64,000 nt of DNA from Cocleimonas flava (GTDB lineage Bacteria; Pseudomonadota; Gammaproteobacteria; Thiotrichales; Thiotrichaceae), in assembly GCF_004339015.1 (NCBI RefSeq), contig NZ_SMFQ01000003.1, positions 992,001 through 1,056,000 on the forward strand, given 5' to 3'. This document shows, piece after piece, positions 8,428-15,147 of the stretch. A program made the position numbers and the translations under genes. Below the pieces are notes generated by a model, which was given only the letters and a program-made list of their open reading frames with translations, searched no databases and was not told the DNA's origin. How positions within the stretch are numbered: position 1 is the stretch's first letter; each line of letters begins with the position of its first letter.

Positions 8428-8534
8428 GAGGGTTGGAAAGATTGCCTGATACGAGGAACGGGCAGCGTACTCTTGAAAGCTGAATAATTATTGAGAGAGT
8501 GTTTGAGTGTTTGAGAAAGATTGAAGAGTGGAGT

Positions 8535-8589
8535 GAAAAGAAAGGAGAGGAGAAAAAGGAGAGGAGGAAAAGGAAAGAAGAAAAAGAAA
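8535..8589 (+). other. 55-base purine-only tract
   Basis: Every base from 8535 to 8589 is A or G, dominated by GGAGAGG, GGAGGA and GAAAAAG patterns. Such tracts can adopt triplex (H-DNA) structures. It lies between the terminator of the DUF2789 gene and the coiled-coil operon. Confidence 0.75.
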
Positions 8590-8614
8590 TCTGGAAAAGC
8601 CGAAACAAATAAAA

Positions 8615-8647
8615 ACAGCTAAAGCTAACTTGCGTAGCTTTAGCTGT
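8615..8647 (-). terminator. Intrinsic terminator of the DUF2789 gene
   Basis: Perfect 13-bp stem (8615-8627 with 8635-8647, arms ACAGCTAAAGCTA) around a seven-base loop. On the minus strand it is followed by TTTTATTTG. It lies 52 bases after the stop of the gene at 8699. Confidence 0.9.
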
Positions 8648-8698
8648 GATATTTATGAAACCATTTTGACGTCGTAACGCTTATAAATAAACGGTTAA

Positions 8699-8932
8699 TT
8701 AATCCCGCAACAAAACATTCAAATGATCGACAACAACGGCCCAGTCCGAATCTTCTGCTATCGATTCTTTTAAAAAATCTGCCTGAGACTTGCTCCAGAA
8801 TTCCGCTTCATAAAGCTCCATATCCTCTGGGATCGGCTTGTGCGTGATGATGAAGTTTTCGATACTTTCGTTGCTTTCTTCCAAGCCTAATTGTGCAAAT
8901 AAAGCGTTCATATCATGAATTGATGTTTCCAT
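8699..8932 (-). CDS. DUF2789 family protein
   Basis: 77-residue soluble protein matching the small DUF2789 family common in Gammaproteobacteria: it opens with MNALFAQLGLEESNESIENF, has ITHKPIPEDM and FWSKSQADFLKE, and ends with EDSDWAVVVDHLNVLLRD. No biochemical role is established for the family. Start at 8932, with GGAG 8 bases upstream; the in-frame GTG at 8944 overlaps that ribosome site. It has its own strong terminator, so it is transcribed separately from the coiled-coil operon. Confidence 0.85.
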   Translation of the reverse strand: METSIHDMNALFAQLGLEESNESIENFIITHKPIPEDMELYEAEFWSKSQADFLKESIAEDSDWAVVVDHLNVLLRD

Positions 8933-9091
8933 TGTTATCTCCACAGTAATTTAAAAAAGTATTTGGTTTATCTTTATAAGATAAGGCTTAGGTTTAACAG
9001 GTTTATCCATGAAAAGCAGTTAACCGTATAATGATAAGGCATTAGCAAACCATCATACGGAACGGTTTCTCCGGCAAATTCAGTTGATGTA

Positions 9092-9556
9092 TCAGCCTTG
9101 TACTTTCCAGCTGCCATCGGCTTGACGACACGCTCTGCCGTATATCTTTTCTTTTTTACCACCAATAATCGCGTCTACCGTATATTCGCGACAAGGTTGT
9201 GCAGAGTTCACCGTATAGGTTCTTGTAGGGACTACACTGTAGTGATTATGTGTGTCTGGATTGTTCCAGGTTGTAGGCACCCCAGTTCGCACTGTTTCCA
9301 GTGAATGGGCTATTTTTAAGCGATCGGTATCATCCATAGATCGACCAATTGATCCACCAATCTGTGAGCCCACAAGCGTACCAACTATCGTCGCGACCGT
9401 TCTACCATGTCCTTTGCCGATTTGGTTACCTGCAACACCACCTAACACACTACCAATAATAATCCCGGCTTGTTCATTAGGGGCGCCATTGCCTGTGCAG
9501 CCAGCCGCTGCAATACTTGCGACTAATACTGATGTCATCAAAAACGTTTTTTTCAT
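9092..9556 (-). CDS. Glycine-zipper outer-membrane lipoprotein (17 kDa surface antigen type)
   Basis: 154 residues. The signal peptide MKKTFLMTSVLVASIAAAGC has a lipobox with Cys near residue 20, so it is an exported lipoprotein. Residues 30-75 form a glycine-zipper 2TM domain (GIIIGSVLGGVAGNQIG, then VGTLVGSQIGGSIGR). The C-terminal part has a conserved Cys pair region (QPCREYT and YGRACRQADGSW) typical of the rickettsial 17 kDa antigen family, thought to stabilise the envelope. The start at 9556 is preferred because an upstream in-frame ATG would spoil the signal peptide. Confidence 0.85.
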   Translation of the reverse strand: MKKTFLMTSVLVASIAAAGCTGNGAPNEQAGIIIGSVLGGVAGNQIGKGHGRTVATIVGTLVGSQIGGSIGRSMDDTDRLKIAHSLETVRTGVPTTWNNPDTHNHYSVVPTRTYTVNSAQPCREYTVDAIIGGKKEKIYGRACRQADGSWKVQG

Positions 9557-9607
9557 TGTTATATCCAGATACTTTTTCATAATCTTTACTCAGTTCTATT
9601 TTTTTTT

Positions 9608-9641
9608 GCCAACAGGACCACTGTTAACTGGCTCTGTTGGC
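9608..9641. other. Hairpin between phaB and the lipoprotein gene
   Basis: GCCAACAG (9608-9615) pairs with CTGTTGGC (9634-9641). On the plus strand it is followed by TTTTAC. On the minus strand, the direction of phaB, it is followed by A-rich sequence rather than a T-run. Terminator use for phaB is therefore doubtful, though the position 17 bases after its stop is suggestive. Confidence 0.55.
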
Positions 9642-9657
9642 TTTTACTAAAACTCCG

Positions 9658-10407
9658 TTAATGGCTAATAAATAAGCCACCATTGACAGGAATTAAAGCG
9701 CCAGTTGTGTAACTATTTTTCTCATCTGCCAGCCATAAAACTGCCGATGCAATCTCTGCTGGATGACCCATTCTTCCCATCGGAATACCACTAATAATTG
9801 ATTCCAATACTTTCTCTGGCATATCTGCGGTCATTGCCGTTTCAGAATAACCAGGCGCAACGGTATTTACGGTCACGCCTTTACGTGCGCCTTCATACGC
9901 AGCAGACATGGTAAAACCATGGATACCCGCTTTCGCTGCCGAGTAGTTTGGCTGTCCAAATTGACCGCGTTGTCCGTTTACCGATGAAATATTGATAATG
10001 CGTCCGTAACCGCGTTCAGTCATTCCCAACATCACAGGTTTAGTAACATTGAATGCGCTGGTTAGGTTGGTATCAATGACTGCTTTCCACTGGTCTATCG
10101 TCATGTGTTTGATAGATGCATCACGAGTGATACCCGCACAGTTAACTAATACATCGATGGGGCCAATTCTGCTTTCGATATCAGTAATCATTGCACCTGT
10201 TTCATCAAAATCTGATACGTCTGCTGGAGCGATTTCGATATCAAACCCCGCTGCTTTTTGCTCGACTTGCCATTTTTCTGAGTGTTCTTTATCAGCAGGA
10301 TAGTAGTTTGCGACTACCTTGCAACCTGAGGTAAATAACTGTCGACAGATTTCACCGCCGAGCCCGCCTGTTCCGCCTGTTACTAGTGCAACTTTATTCT
10401 TACTCAT
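9658..10407 (-). CDS. phaB: Acetoacetyl-CoA reductase PhaB
   Basis: NADPH-dependent reduction of acetoacetyl-CoA to (R)-3-hydroxybutyryl-CoA, the monomer step of PHB synthesis. Short-chain dehydrogenase fold of 249 residues: the nucleotide motif TGGTGGLGG near residue 12, NCAGITRDAS, catalytic Ser in NISSVNGQRGQFGQPNYSAAK with Tyr and Lys of YSAAK, and the PhaB-typical VAPGYSETAMTADMPEKV. The start at 10407 is chosen because GGAG lies 9 bases upstream, inside a slightly longer frame. A PHB-type two-part site lies about 120 bases upstream. FabG is the alternative, but the residue pattern and nearby phaC favour PhaB. No phaA thiolase is in the window. Confidence 0.9.
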   Translation of the reverse strand: MSKNKVALVTGGTGGLGGEICRQLFTSGCKVVANYYPADKEHSEKWQVEQKAAGFDIEIAPADVSDFDETGAMITDIESRIGPIDVLVNCAGITRDASIKHMTIDQWKAVIDTNLTSAFNVTKPVMLGMTERGYGRIINISSVNGQRGQFGQPNYSAAKAGIHGFTMSAAYEGARKGVTVNTVAPGYSETAMTADMPEKVLESIISGIPMGRMGHPAEIASAVLWLADEKNSYTTGALIPVNGGLFISH

Positions 10408-10526
10408 GTTTATATACTCCATGTTTGATTTAAGTTTTATTCAGAAATACTCAAAATCTATTCGTAAATTCTATTATTCGATTGTGTAAATATAATGAAT
10501 CAACATGAGTTTTGTTACTGGGGTTT

Positions 10527-10554
10527 AACGTAATTTCACTGTGGAATATACGTA
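10527..10554 (-). promoter_or_regulatory. Two-part operator-like site upstream of phaB
   Basis: Minus strand: TACGTA (10554-10549), TATTCCACA, then TACGTT (10532-10527), a 22-bp repeat spacing. The first half is close to that before the gene at 12793 (TTTTCCACA). Orientation is toward phaB. Confidence 0.55.
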
Positions 10555-10641
10555 ATTTTTATCCTGTGCTTATGAGAAAACAGCGCCCCAATGCTCGTCT
10601 GCTAATCTACCAAACTACTAAGCGCTACTGGTCATTAGTGA

Positions 10642-11556
10642 TCAAACATTCTCGAAACAATGATCAGCTTCATCGCAGGCGATAGTCTCAAGCTGGATAG
10701 TTGAATGATTAATACCAAAATCTTCTTTGAGTGTATGAGAAATCCGATGGATCAAAGCATCACCATCATCCCCTTTCCAGACCAGATGCACCGACAACGC
10801 TGTGCGAGTTGTGGAAAGCGCCCAGATATGTAAATCATGTACGCTTGTGATTTCGGGTTGATTGATCAACCAGTCTGAGATGGCGTTACGGTCTACATTC
10901 TCGGGCACGCCATCAAGCTCCAGCCTCAATGAATCCCGCAGTAATCCCCAGGCAGTGACTGTAATCACGAGACTTACGCCAATAGCCACCACTGGATCTA
11001 ACCAGTTCCAGCCCGTCAACATAATACCTGCAGCAGCGACGACGACTGCACCTGAAACAATTGCATCTGCCGCCATGTGCAAATACGCGCCTTTGGCGTT
11101 AAGGTCTTCTTTTTGCGAACGCATAAATAACAATGCCGATCCTGCATTAACCGCAATCCCAATCAATGCAACCCAAAGAATTGTTGCCCCTGGCAGATCG
11201 ACCGTTGTACCGAAGCGGTGGGCCGCTTCCCAAATTACCAGTACTACGCCTATTAAAATGGCGATAGCATTTAGCATAGCGGCTAAAATTGTGGCGCGAC
11301 CATAACCGAAGGTATAACTTCCCGTGCCTACACGTTTAGCCAGAACCATTGCACCCCAGGCAATTAGCAGCCCAGCAACATCGGTTAAATTGTGTGCGGC
11401 ATCTGCCAGCAGAGCGAGCGAGCCAGTGATGAACCCTGCCGCGCCCTCGACTATGACATAACTGGTATTAAGCCCCACCGCCCAACGAAAAGCAGGCCCC
11501 AGATCCTTTGAGGTTATAGTCTCAATTCCGTGCGTATGTCCGTGTTTATCTGGCAT
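10642..11556 (-). CDS. Cation diffusion facilitator (CzcD/ZitB-like metal exporter)
   Basis: Inner-membrane Zn2+/Co2+/Cd2+ : proton antiporter of the CDF family, 304 residues. Six helices span residues 25-210. The metal-site pairs are visible: HNLTD (with LADAAHNLTD, near residue 55) in helix 2 and HMAAD (near residue 160) in helix 5. A His-containing N-terminus (DKHGHTHG) precedes them. The cytoplasmic C-terminal domain has SVHDLHIWALSTTRTALSVHL, normal for ZitB-type members. It lies between phaB and the PhaC-like gene on the same strand but with spacers of about 110 and 234 bases, so it probably has its own promoter. Confidence 0.92.
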   Translation of the reverse strand: MPDKHGHTHGIETITSKDLGPAFRWAVGLNTSYVIVEGAAGFITGSLALLADAAHNLTDVAGLLIAWGAMVLAKRVGTGSYTFGYGRATILAAMLNAIAILIGVVLVIWEAAHRFGTTVDLPGATILWVALIGIAVNAGSALLFMRSQKEDLNAKGAYLHMAADAIVSGAVVVAAAGIMLTGWNWLDPVVAIGVSLVITVTAWGLLRDSLRLELDGVPENVDRNAISDWLINQPEITSVHDLHIWALSTTRTALSVHLVWKGDDGDALIHRISHTLKEDFGINHSTIQLETIACDEADHCFENV

Positions 11557-11665
11557 TACGAACTCCTAAATGGATTCCTTTGCTTGATCGACTCAAGTGC
11601 AAGAATGATGCATTGATAAAATAACACCGAGCTTTTCACATCGAATATTGAACTCCATCCATGTT

Positions 11666-12793
11666 TTATTGCTTAGCGATCCACTGCGAAATCTCGGGCC
11701 AGGTCTCGCGCAAAGTACGTGATCCCATAAACAAGCCAATATGTCCGCCCGGAACGGTTTTCTTGCGGATATCTTTAGCTGGCGTACTGATTAACTGTTC
11801 AGCCGCAAGGACCTGTTCGGGGGTTGTGATGTCGTCATCTTTACCCGCGAGTAAATACGTTGGACAGCTTATCGCATTGAGATTCAACACACGCCCTAGC
11901 CCAACAAACTCACCTTTGGCAAACCGGTTCTCTTTGAATAGCTGTTGAATGACTTGCAGATACCAACGTCCTGGTAGATCGATAGGATTCTCATACCAGC
12001 TTTCGAAGCTTTCTTCTTTGCTCAAATATTCTGGGTCGTCAATGTGCTCGTAAAGTGAGACGTAATTTTTGAAGTAATGCTCTTCTGGGTGCATATTTTT
12101 CCAGCCTTGCAACATGTAACGACCAGGCATTAATCCTCCACTTGTTGCGACCATATCCTCATAAAAAGACATCGGAGATTCCTGCGCCATGTTTTTAATC
12201 GGCCCATCTCCTGCGTTGGTATCGATAGGCGCGCCAGCGAGTACTAAAGAATTTACTTTATCGGGGAAGCGTGAAGCTATCATGGCTGACACCCAGCCTC
12301 CCTGACAAAGCCCGACCAGATTGACTTTTCCACCCAGGTCTTCAATGACTGTCAGCATTTCTTCCAGATAGTTATCCACTTCTAGATTCGCCATATCTGG
12401 CGTGGCTGATTTCCAGTCGGTTAATAAGACATGTGGATGTCCATTGGCCATTAATGTTTCAATTAAACTCTGACCCTTGTGATAATCGGCAATCATCGAT
12501 GTATGACCCGCGTGTGGTGCATCAACGAGTGTTGGAATATTACCCTCGACAGGTTTTCCATATTCCCGCAGTGCCATTGTGCGCAAATCTAATCTAAGAG
12601 TATTCGGGGTTGCGAGTTTGGGCGTAAGATCATGTTCGAGTTTCATTTCCTCAGAAACGAATTTAATATTATCTGAGGCTACTTTCATGCCTTCTTCGAT
12701 CATTGCTTGCTGATACTGCAAGGGCCAGAAAAACGGTACGGAGAGTGAAGATGGCTGGGTGATACTCTGCTCAGCCTTTTGCTTATGTGTCAT
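11666..12793 (-). CDS. PhaC/PhaZ-family alpha/beta hydrolase (PHB synthase class III-like or intracellular depolymerase)
   Basis: 375 residues, alpha/beta fold with a cysteine nucleophile: the lipase-like box is GLCQGG (Cys near residue 165), the acid is in AGKDDDIT and the His in PGGHIGLFMG. Length and box resemble class III PhaC subunits (about 355 residues). However, the segments DAPHAGHTSM, HPHVLLTDW and LAGAPIDTNAGDGP recall intracellular PHB depolymerases (PhaZ). No phaE partner is present, and a full class I phaC lies nearby, which makes depolymerase or granule-turnover activity at least as likely as synthesis. A PHB-type two-part site precedes it. Family certain, direction of reaction open. 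Confidence 0.75.
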   Translation of the reverse strand: MTHKQKAEQSITQPSSLSVPFFWPLQYQQAMIEEGMKVASDNIKFVSEEMKLEHDLTPKLATPNTLRLDLRTMALREYGKPVEGNIPTLVDAPHAGHTSMIADYHKGQSLIETLMANGHPHVLLTDWKSATPDMANLEVDNYLEEMLTVIEDLGGKVNLVGLCQGGWVSAMIASRFPDKVNSLVLAGAPIDTNAGDGPIKNMAQESPMSFYEDMVATSGGLMPGRYMLQGWKNMHPEEHYFKNYVSLYEHIDDPEYLSKEESFESWYENPIDLPGRWYLQVIQQLFKENRFAKGEFVGLGRVLNLNAISCPTYLLAGKDDDITTPEQVLAAEQLISTPAKDIRKKTVPGGHIGLFMGSRTLRETWPEISQWIAKQ

Positions 12794-12873
12794 GGTATCT
12801 ACCTTGAGTGTTAGATTTAATTTAAGAGGTATTAATAATCCTTAAAAAAATCGAGAGTGATAAGTCGCTCTTG

Positions 12874-12901
12874 TGCTTAGACACTATGTGGAAAATACGT
12901 A
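12874..12901 (-). promoter_or_regulatory. Two-part operator-like site upstream of the PhaC-like gene
   Basis: Minus strand: CTACGTA (TACGTA at 12901-12896), TTTTCCACA, then TAAGCACA (TAAGCA at 12879-12874), 22 bp apart. It begins 80-108 bases upstream of the start at 12793 and closely resembles the site before phaC. Confidence 0.55.
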
Positions 12902-12933
12902 GTTTTACGGGGTACCTTGTGTAGATGAATTGA

Positions 12934-12962
12934 CACCCCCCTACTTTGGAGCACTTTTTTTT
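12934..12962 (+). repeat. C-rich dispersed repeat, copy 6, touching the patatin stop codon
   Basis: CACCCCCC, TACTTT, GGAGCAC, then eight T. The T-run overlaps the TAA stop of the minus-strand patatin gene. In that gene's direction the transcript reads an A-run first and G-run last, so it is not its terminator. Confidence 0.75.
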
Positions 12963-14157
12963 AGTCATTAACCCCTGGTGGGACTTTCTTCCATACGTCC
13001 TTTTTCAGACCTTGTTCATATCCCTTTTTAAACAATCTATTCATTTCTTTTCGATCAAATTCATCACTCTCTGTGGGCTCATATTCTTCAGGCAGTGCAA
13101 CCCAATTGAAATCCAGACCTTGTGTTTTCGCCAGCCCATAGACTCTATTCAAGTCATTGAGAGCCTGCGATTTGATCATAGAAGAAAGTGCGCGTTCGGA
13201 TATTTTGGTAAGGTTTCTGGGGACTTGTTTTAATTCGGGACCTATCTCGGCATTCCGAATAATGTAAATACTCATCTTTCGATTAGGCTCTTCCACCAGA
13301 TTCAATTTTTTCCTGAAGTCGGTTAAATCCAATGTTGCTGCAAGAAAGAATAATTGCGCTTTAACACCGCCATCGACATGCATTTCATCATAGGATGTAC
13401 CACCAACCTCGACTTTGATTAGCACAGGTGGAAATGCGACAGGCACAGAAGATGATGCGAGTATGATCTGTTGAAAAAGCTCCAATGCCTTGGGGTGTCC
13501 ACTATTAGCAATGGCCCCCATATTCCACACAACCAGTCGATCTGCGTCTAAATTTGTGGTTCCGATAAATAGACGTCGACCCTGACGGTGAGCCAAAGCG
13601 ACTTTATTTAAAACATCGTTTGTAATATAGCGTTTGATCAAACGGAGTAAGGGTGCTGTGTCGGTGAAGGAATCACTCCACATAAAACTTATCCAACGCG
13701 GAAAGTAAATATTGTTCGCATCAATCGTGGTGAAGGCTTCCTGTAAGGTGGGGTCATACTCGGGACCAATAAAGGCAAACGGAGCAATCAACGCGCCGGT
13801 ACTAATCCCTGTTACTAATTTAAAGGTGGGACGGGTTCCTGTTTTCGTCCAGCCCTGCAAAAAGCCAGCCCCAAAGGCGCCGTTATCGCCACCACCGGAA
13901 AGTGTCAAGACGCTAGAAGCGGGTAATTTAACAAGACTGCTAGCGGCTAAATGGCTCTTTTCCTGTTTTATTGAGAGTAATAAATCAGACTCGAAATCTT
14001 TACTAAATGTCCCTGACCAGGCTCTTACCCCTGACATTCCTGAAATTTTTGCGCTTAACATTTTGTCCAAAGGCGCAGGATGACGGGGCAAAGTGCTGCA
14101 TGCGCTTAACGTCGCAAAACAGACAAGGATGACAACATTACGGATGATAATTTTCAT
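12961..14157 (-). CDS. Patatin-like phospholipase lipoprotein
   Basis: Exported acyl hydrolase of 398 residues. From the ATG at 14157 the signal peptide MKIIIRNVVILVCFATLSAC ends in a lipobox Cys. The catalytic dyad and oxyanion hole are present: GGGDNGAFGAGFLQG (near residue 92), the nucleophile in TGISTGAL (GXSXG) and the Asp in HVDGGVKA. An envelope phospholipase role is likely, though bacterial patatins act on various lipids. An upstream in-frame ATG (14181) would hide the signal peptide. It has its own spacer on both sides and no PHB-type site upstream. Confidence 0.87.
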   Translation of the reverse strand: MKIIIRNVVILVCFATLSACSTLPRHPAPLDKMLSAKISGMSGVRAWSGTFSKDFESDLLLSIKQEKSHLAASSLVKLPASSVLTLSGGGDNGAFGAGFLQGWTKTGTRPTFKLVTGISTGALIAPFAFIGPEYDPTLQEAFTTIDANNIYFPRWISFMWSDSFTDTAPLLRLIKRYITNDVLNKVALAHRQGRRLFIGTTNLDADRLVVWNMGAIANSGHPKALELFQQIILASSSVPVAFPPVLIKVEVGGTSYDEMHVDGGVKAQLFFLAATLDLTDFRKKLNLVEEPNRKMSIYIIRNAEIGPELKQVPRNLTKISERALSSMIKSQALNDLNRVYGLAKTQGLDFNWVALPEEYEPTESDEFDRKEMNRLFKKGYEQGLKKDVWKKVPPGVND

Positions 14158-14435
14158 CAAGGTCTCTGGTATCAAGATCAAACCTGCTAATCATCTTTAC
14201 ATCCTATTCAACGGTTTTTAGATACATTTATTATTCACACGCGAAAGCTACGCTTATAACGTCCTGTTATTAATATCGACTAAATGAACACTAATTTCAT
14301 AAAAAAATACATTAACCGGGAGAAAAGTAAAAACTTAATGACAAAAGTCAAAAACAGATAAAACTATTCACTTTTGTTAGCAATAAACTTGTACTTTGAG
14401 GCTGAAACATCTCCGACATCATTAAGAAAAGGTAA

Positions 14436-14810
14436 ATGCAAATGGTTTCTAAACAACAGCATGAAGAGCATCAACAATGGGACAGCGATCATGAAATGTG
14501 GTTAGTCGATATTGCAATGTGGCAAAAAGAACAACAAAGCTCGGAGGAGAAATTACTCGCTATTCAAGACGCTATTCGCAAACAAAGTGAAACGTTACAG
14601 AAGCATGCACAAACCATTCATGCTCATCAACGTTATGATCATCATCATGAAACACTGCAAACAGAAGCCGAAGCTGCGATAAGCGACAAAACCCATCAGG
14701 AAATGGCGTTGAAACATTCAACCGAAACACAAATCCATGAGCATATTAAGCAACAGCATAAAGAAGCCGTGATTCTTATAGACAAGCTGTATAAGCTTTT
14801 GAAAAAGTAA
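14436..14810 (+). CDS. Coiled-coil His/Gln-rich protein, paralogue of the protein at 7461
   Basis: 124-residue, entirely helical, charged protein without signal or membrane segments. It aligns over most of its length with the C-terminal half of the protein at 7461-8246: HQQWDSDHEMWLVDIAMWQK against HTQWDSEHALWRAEIALWKK, then QKHAQTIHAHQRYDHHHE against DEHAQAITAHEAREHEHE, and closing VILIDKLYKLLKK against MSLVNKLYKETRQ. It lacks the DUF1451-like N-terminus of the longer one. Two ATGs (14436, 14442) are possible; AAAAGG serves either. It lies immediately before phaC, which makes a granule-associated role attractive but unproven. Confidence 0.75.
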   Translation: MQMVSKQQHEEHQQWDSDHEMWLVDIAMWQKEQQSSEEKLLAIQDAIRKQSETLQKHAQTIHAHQRYDHHHETLQTEAEAAISDKTHQEMALKHSTETQIHEHIKQQHKEAVILIDKLYKLLKK

Positions 14811-14875
14811 ATTTGCGACTATTCAGTGGTGTTTTACCATTCTATCTGTTCGCAAAAACAATCAAAAATACTCAA

Positions 14876-14919
14876 AGCCACCCCCCTACTTATAAGCGTT
14901 TTTTTAAGTAGGTGTGGCT
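14876..14919 (+). repeat. C-rich dispersed repeat, copy 7, with inverted partner
   Basis: The repeat (CACCCCCC, TACTT, ATAAGCG, T7; 14879-14907) is followed at once by AAGTAGGTGTGGCT (14906-14919). This is the near-complement of AGCCAC..CCTACTT at its start. The whole can fold into a hairpin of about 13 bp, downstream of the gene ending at 14810. Confidence 0.8.
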
Positions 14920-14984
14920 GTCTCCGTATCTCACATTGAAAACGGTTTAAGCGCCTTCTTAAACCCAAATCAACAATCATTAAC

Positions 14985-15012
14985 TAGGTATTTACCACAT
15001 CGAAATTAAGCA
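14985..15012 (+). promoter_or_regulatory. Two-part operator-like site upstream of phaC
   Basis: TAGGTA (14985-14990), TTTACCACAT, then TAAGCACA (TAAGCA 15007-15012), 22 bp apart. It differs from the site at 12874-12901 mainly by TAGGTA for TACGTA. Orientation is toward phaC, about 135-160 bases upstream of its start. Confidence 0.55.
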
Positions 15013-15147
15013 CATGTTCTAGCTATTTTTTTAATCACTGACTGTTAGTGTTGCTGTTGAGATATATCAAAACGCTTTGTGTATTTTGTGAATAAAATCA
15101 GCAACACAGAGAAGGGATTAAAAGCGAGAACAGCAGGTAAATAACAA

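Larger units (their letters stand above)
8247..8698. other. Intergenic region: operator, dispersed repeat, purine tract, terminator
   Basis: 452 bases without a convincing gene. In order it holds a two-part operator-like site (8325-8351), a C-rich repeat (8401-8427), a purine-only tract (8535-8589) and the terminator of the DUF2789 gene (8615-8647). The reading frames here are low-complexity shadows of the purine tract. Confidence 0.7.
14811..15147. other. Intergenic region before phaC: repeat hairpin and operator
   Basis: 337 bases. It holds the repeat/inverted-partner hairpin at 14876-14919 and the two-part site at 14985-15012. The remaining 130 bases up to phaC should contain its promoter, but I cannot place a -35/-10 pair with confidence. 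Confidence 0.6.

Noticed and set aside
8408-8608. Reading frame of 66 codons on the minus strand rich in Phe, Leu and Ser
   Set aside because: It is the translation of the polypurine tract and a dispersed repeat; low complexity and no ribosome site.
9608-9641. Classical intrinsic terminator of phaB
   Set aside because: The hairpin is real but lacks a T-run in the phaB direction, so it is listed only as a hairpin.
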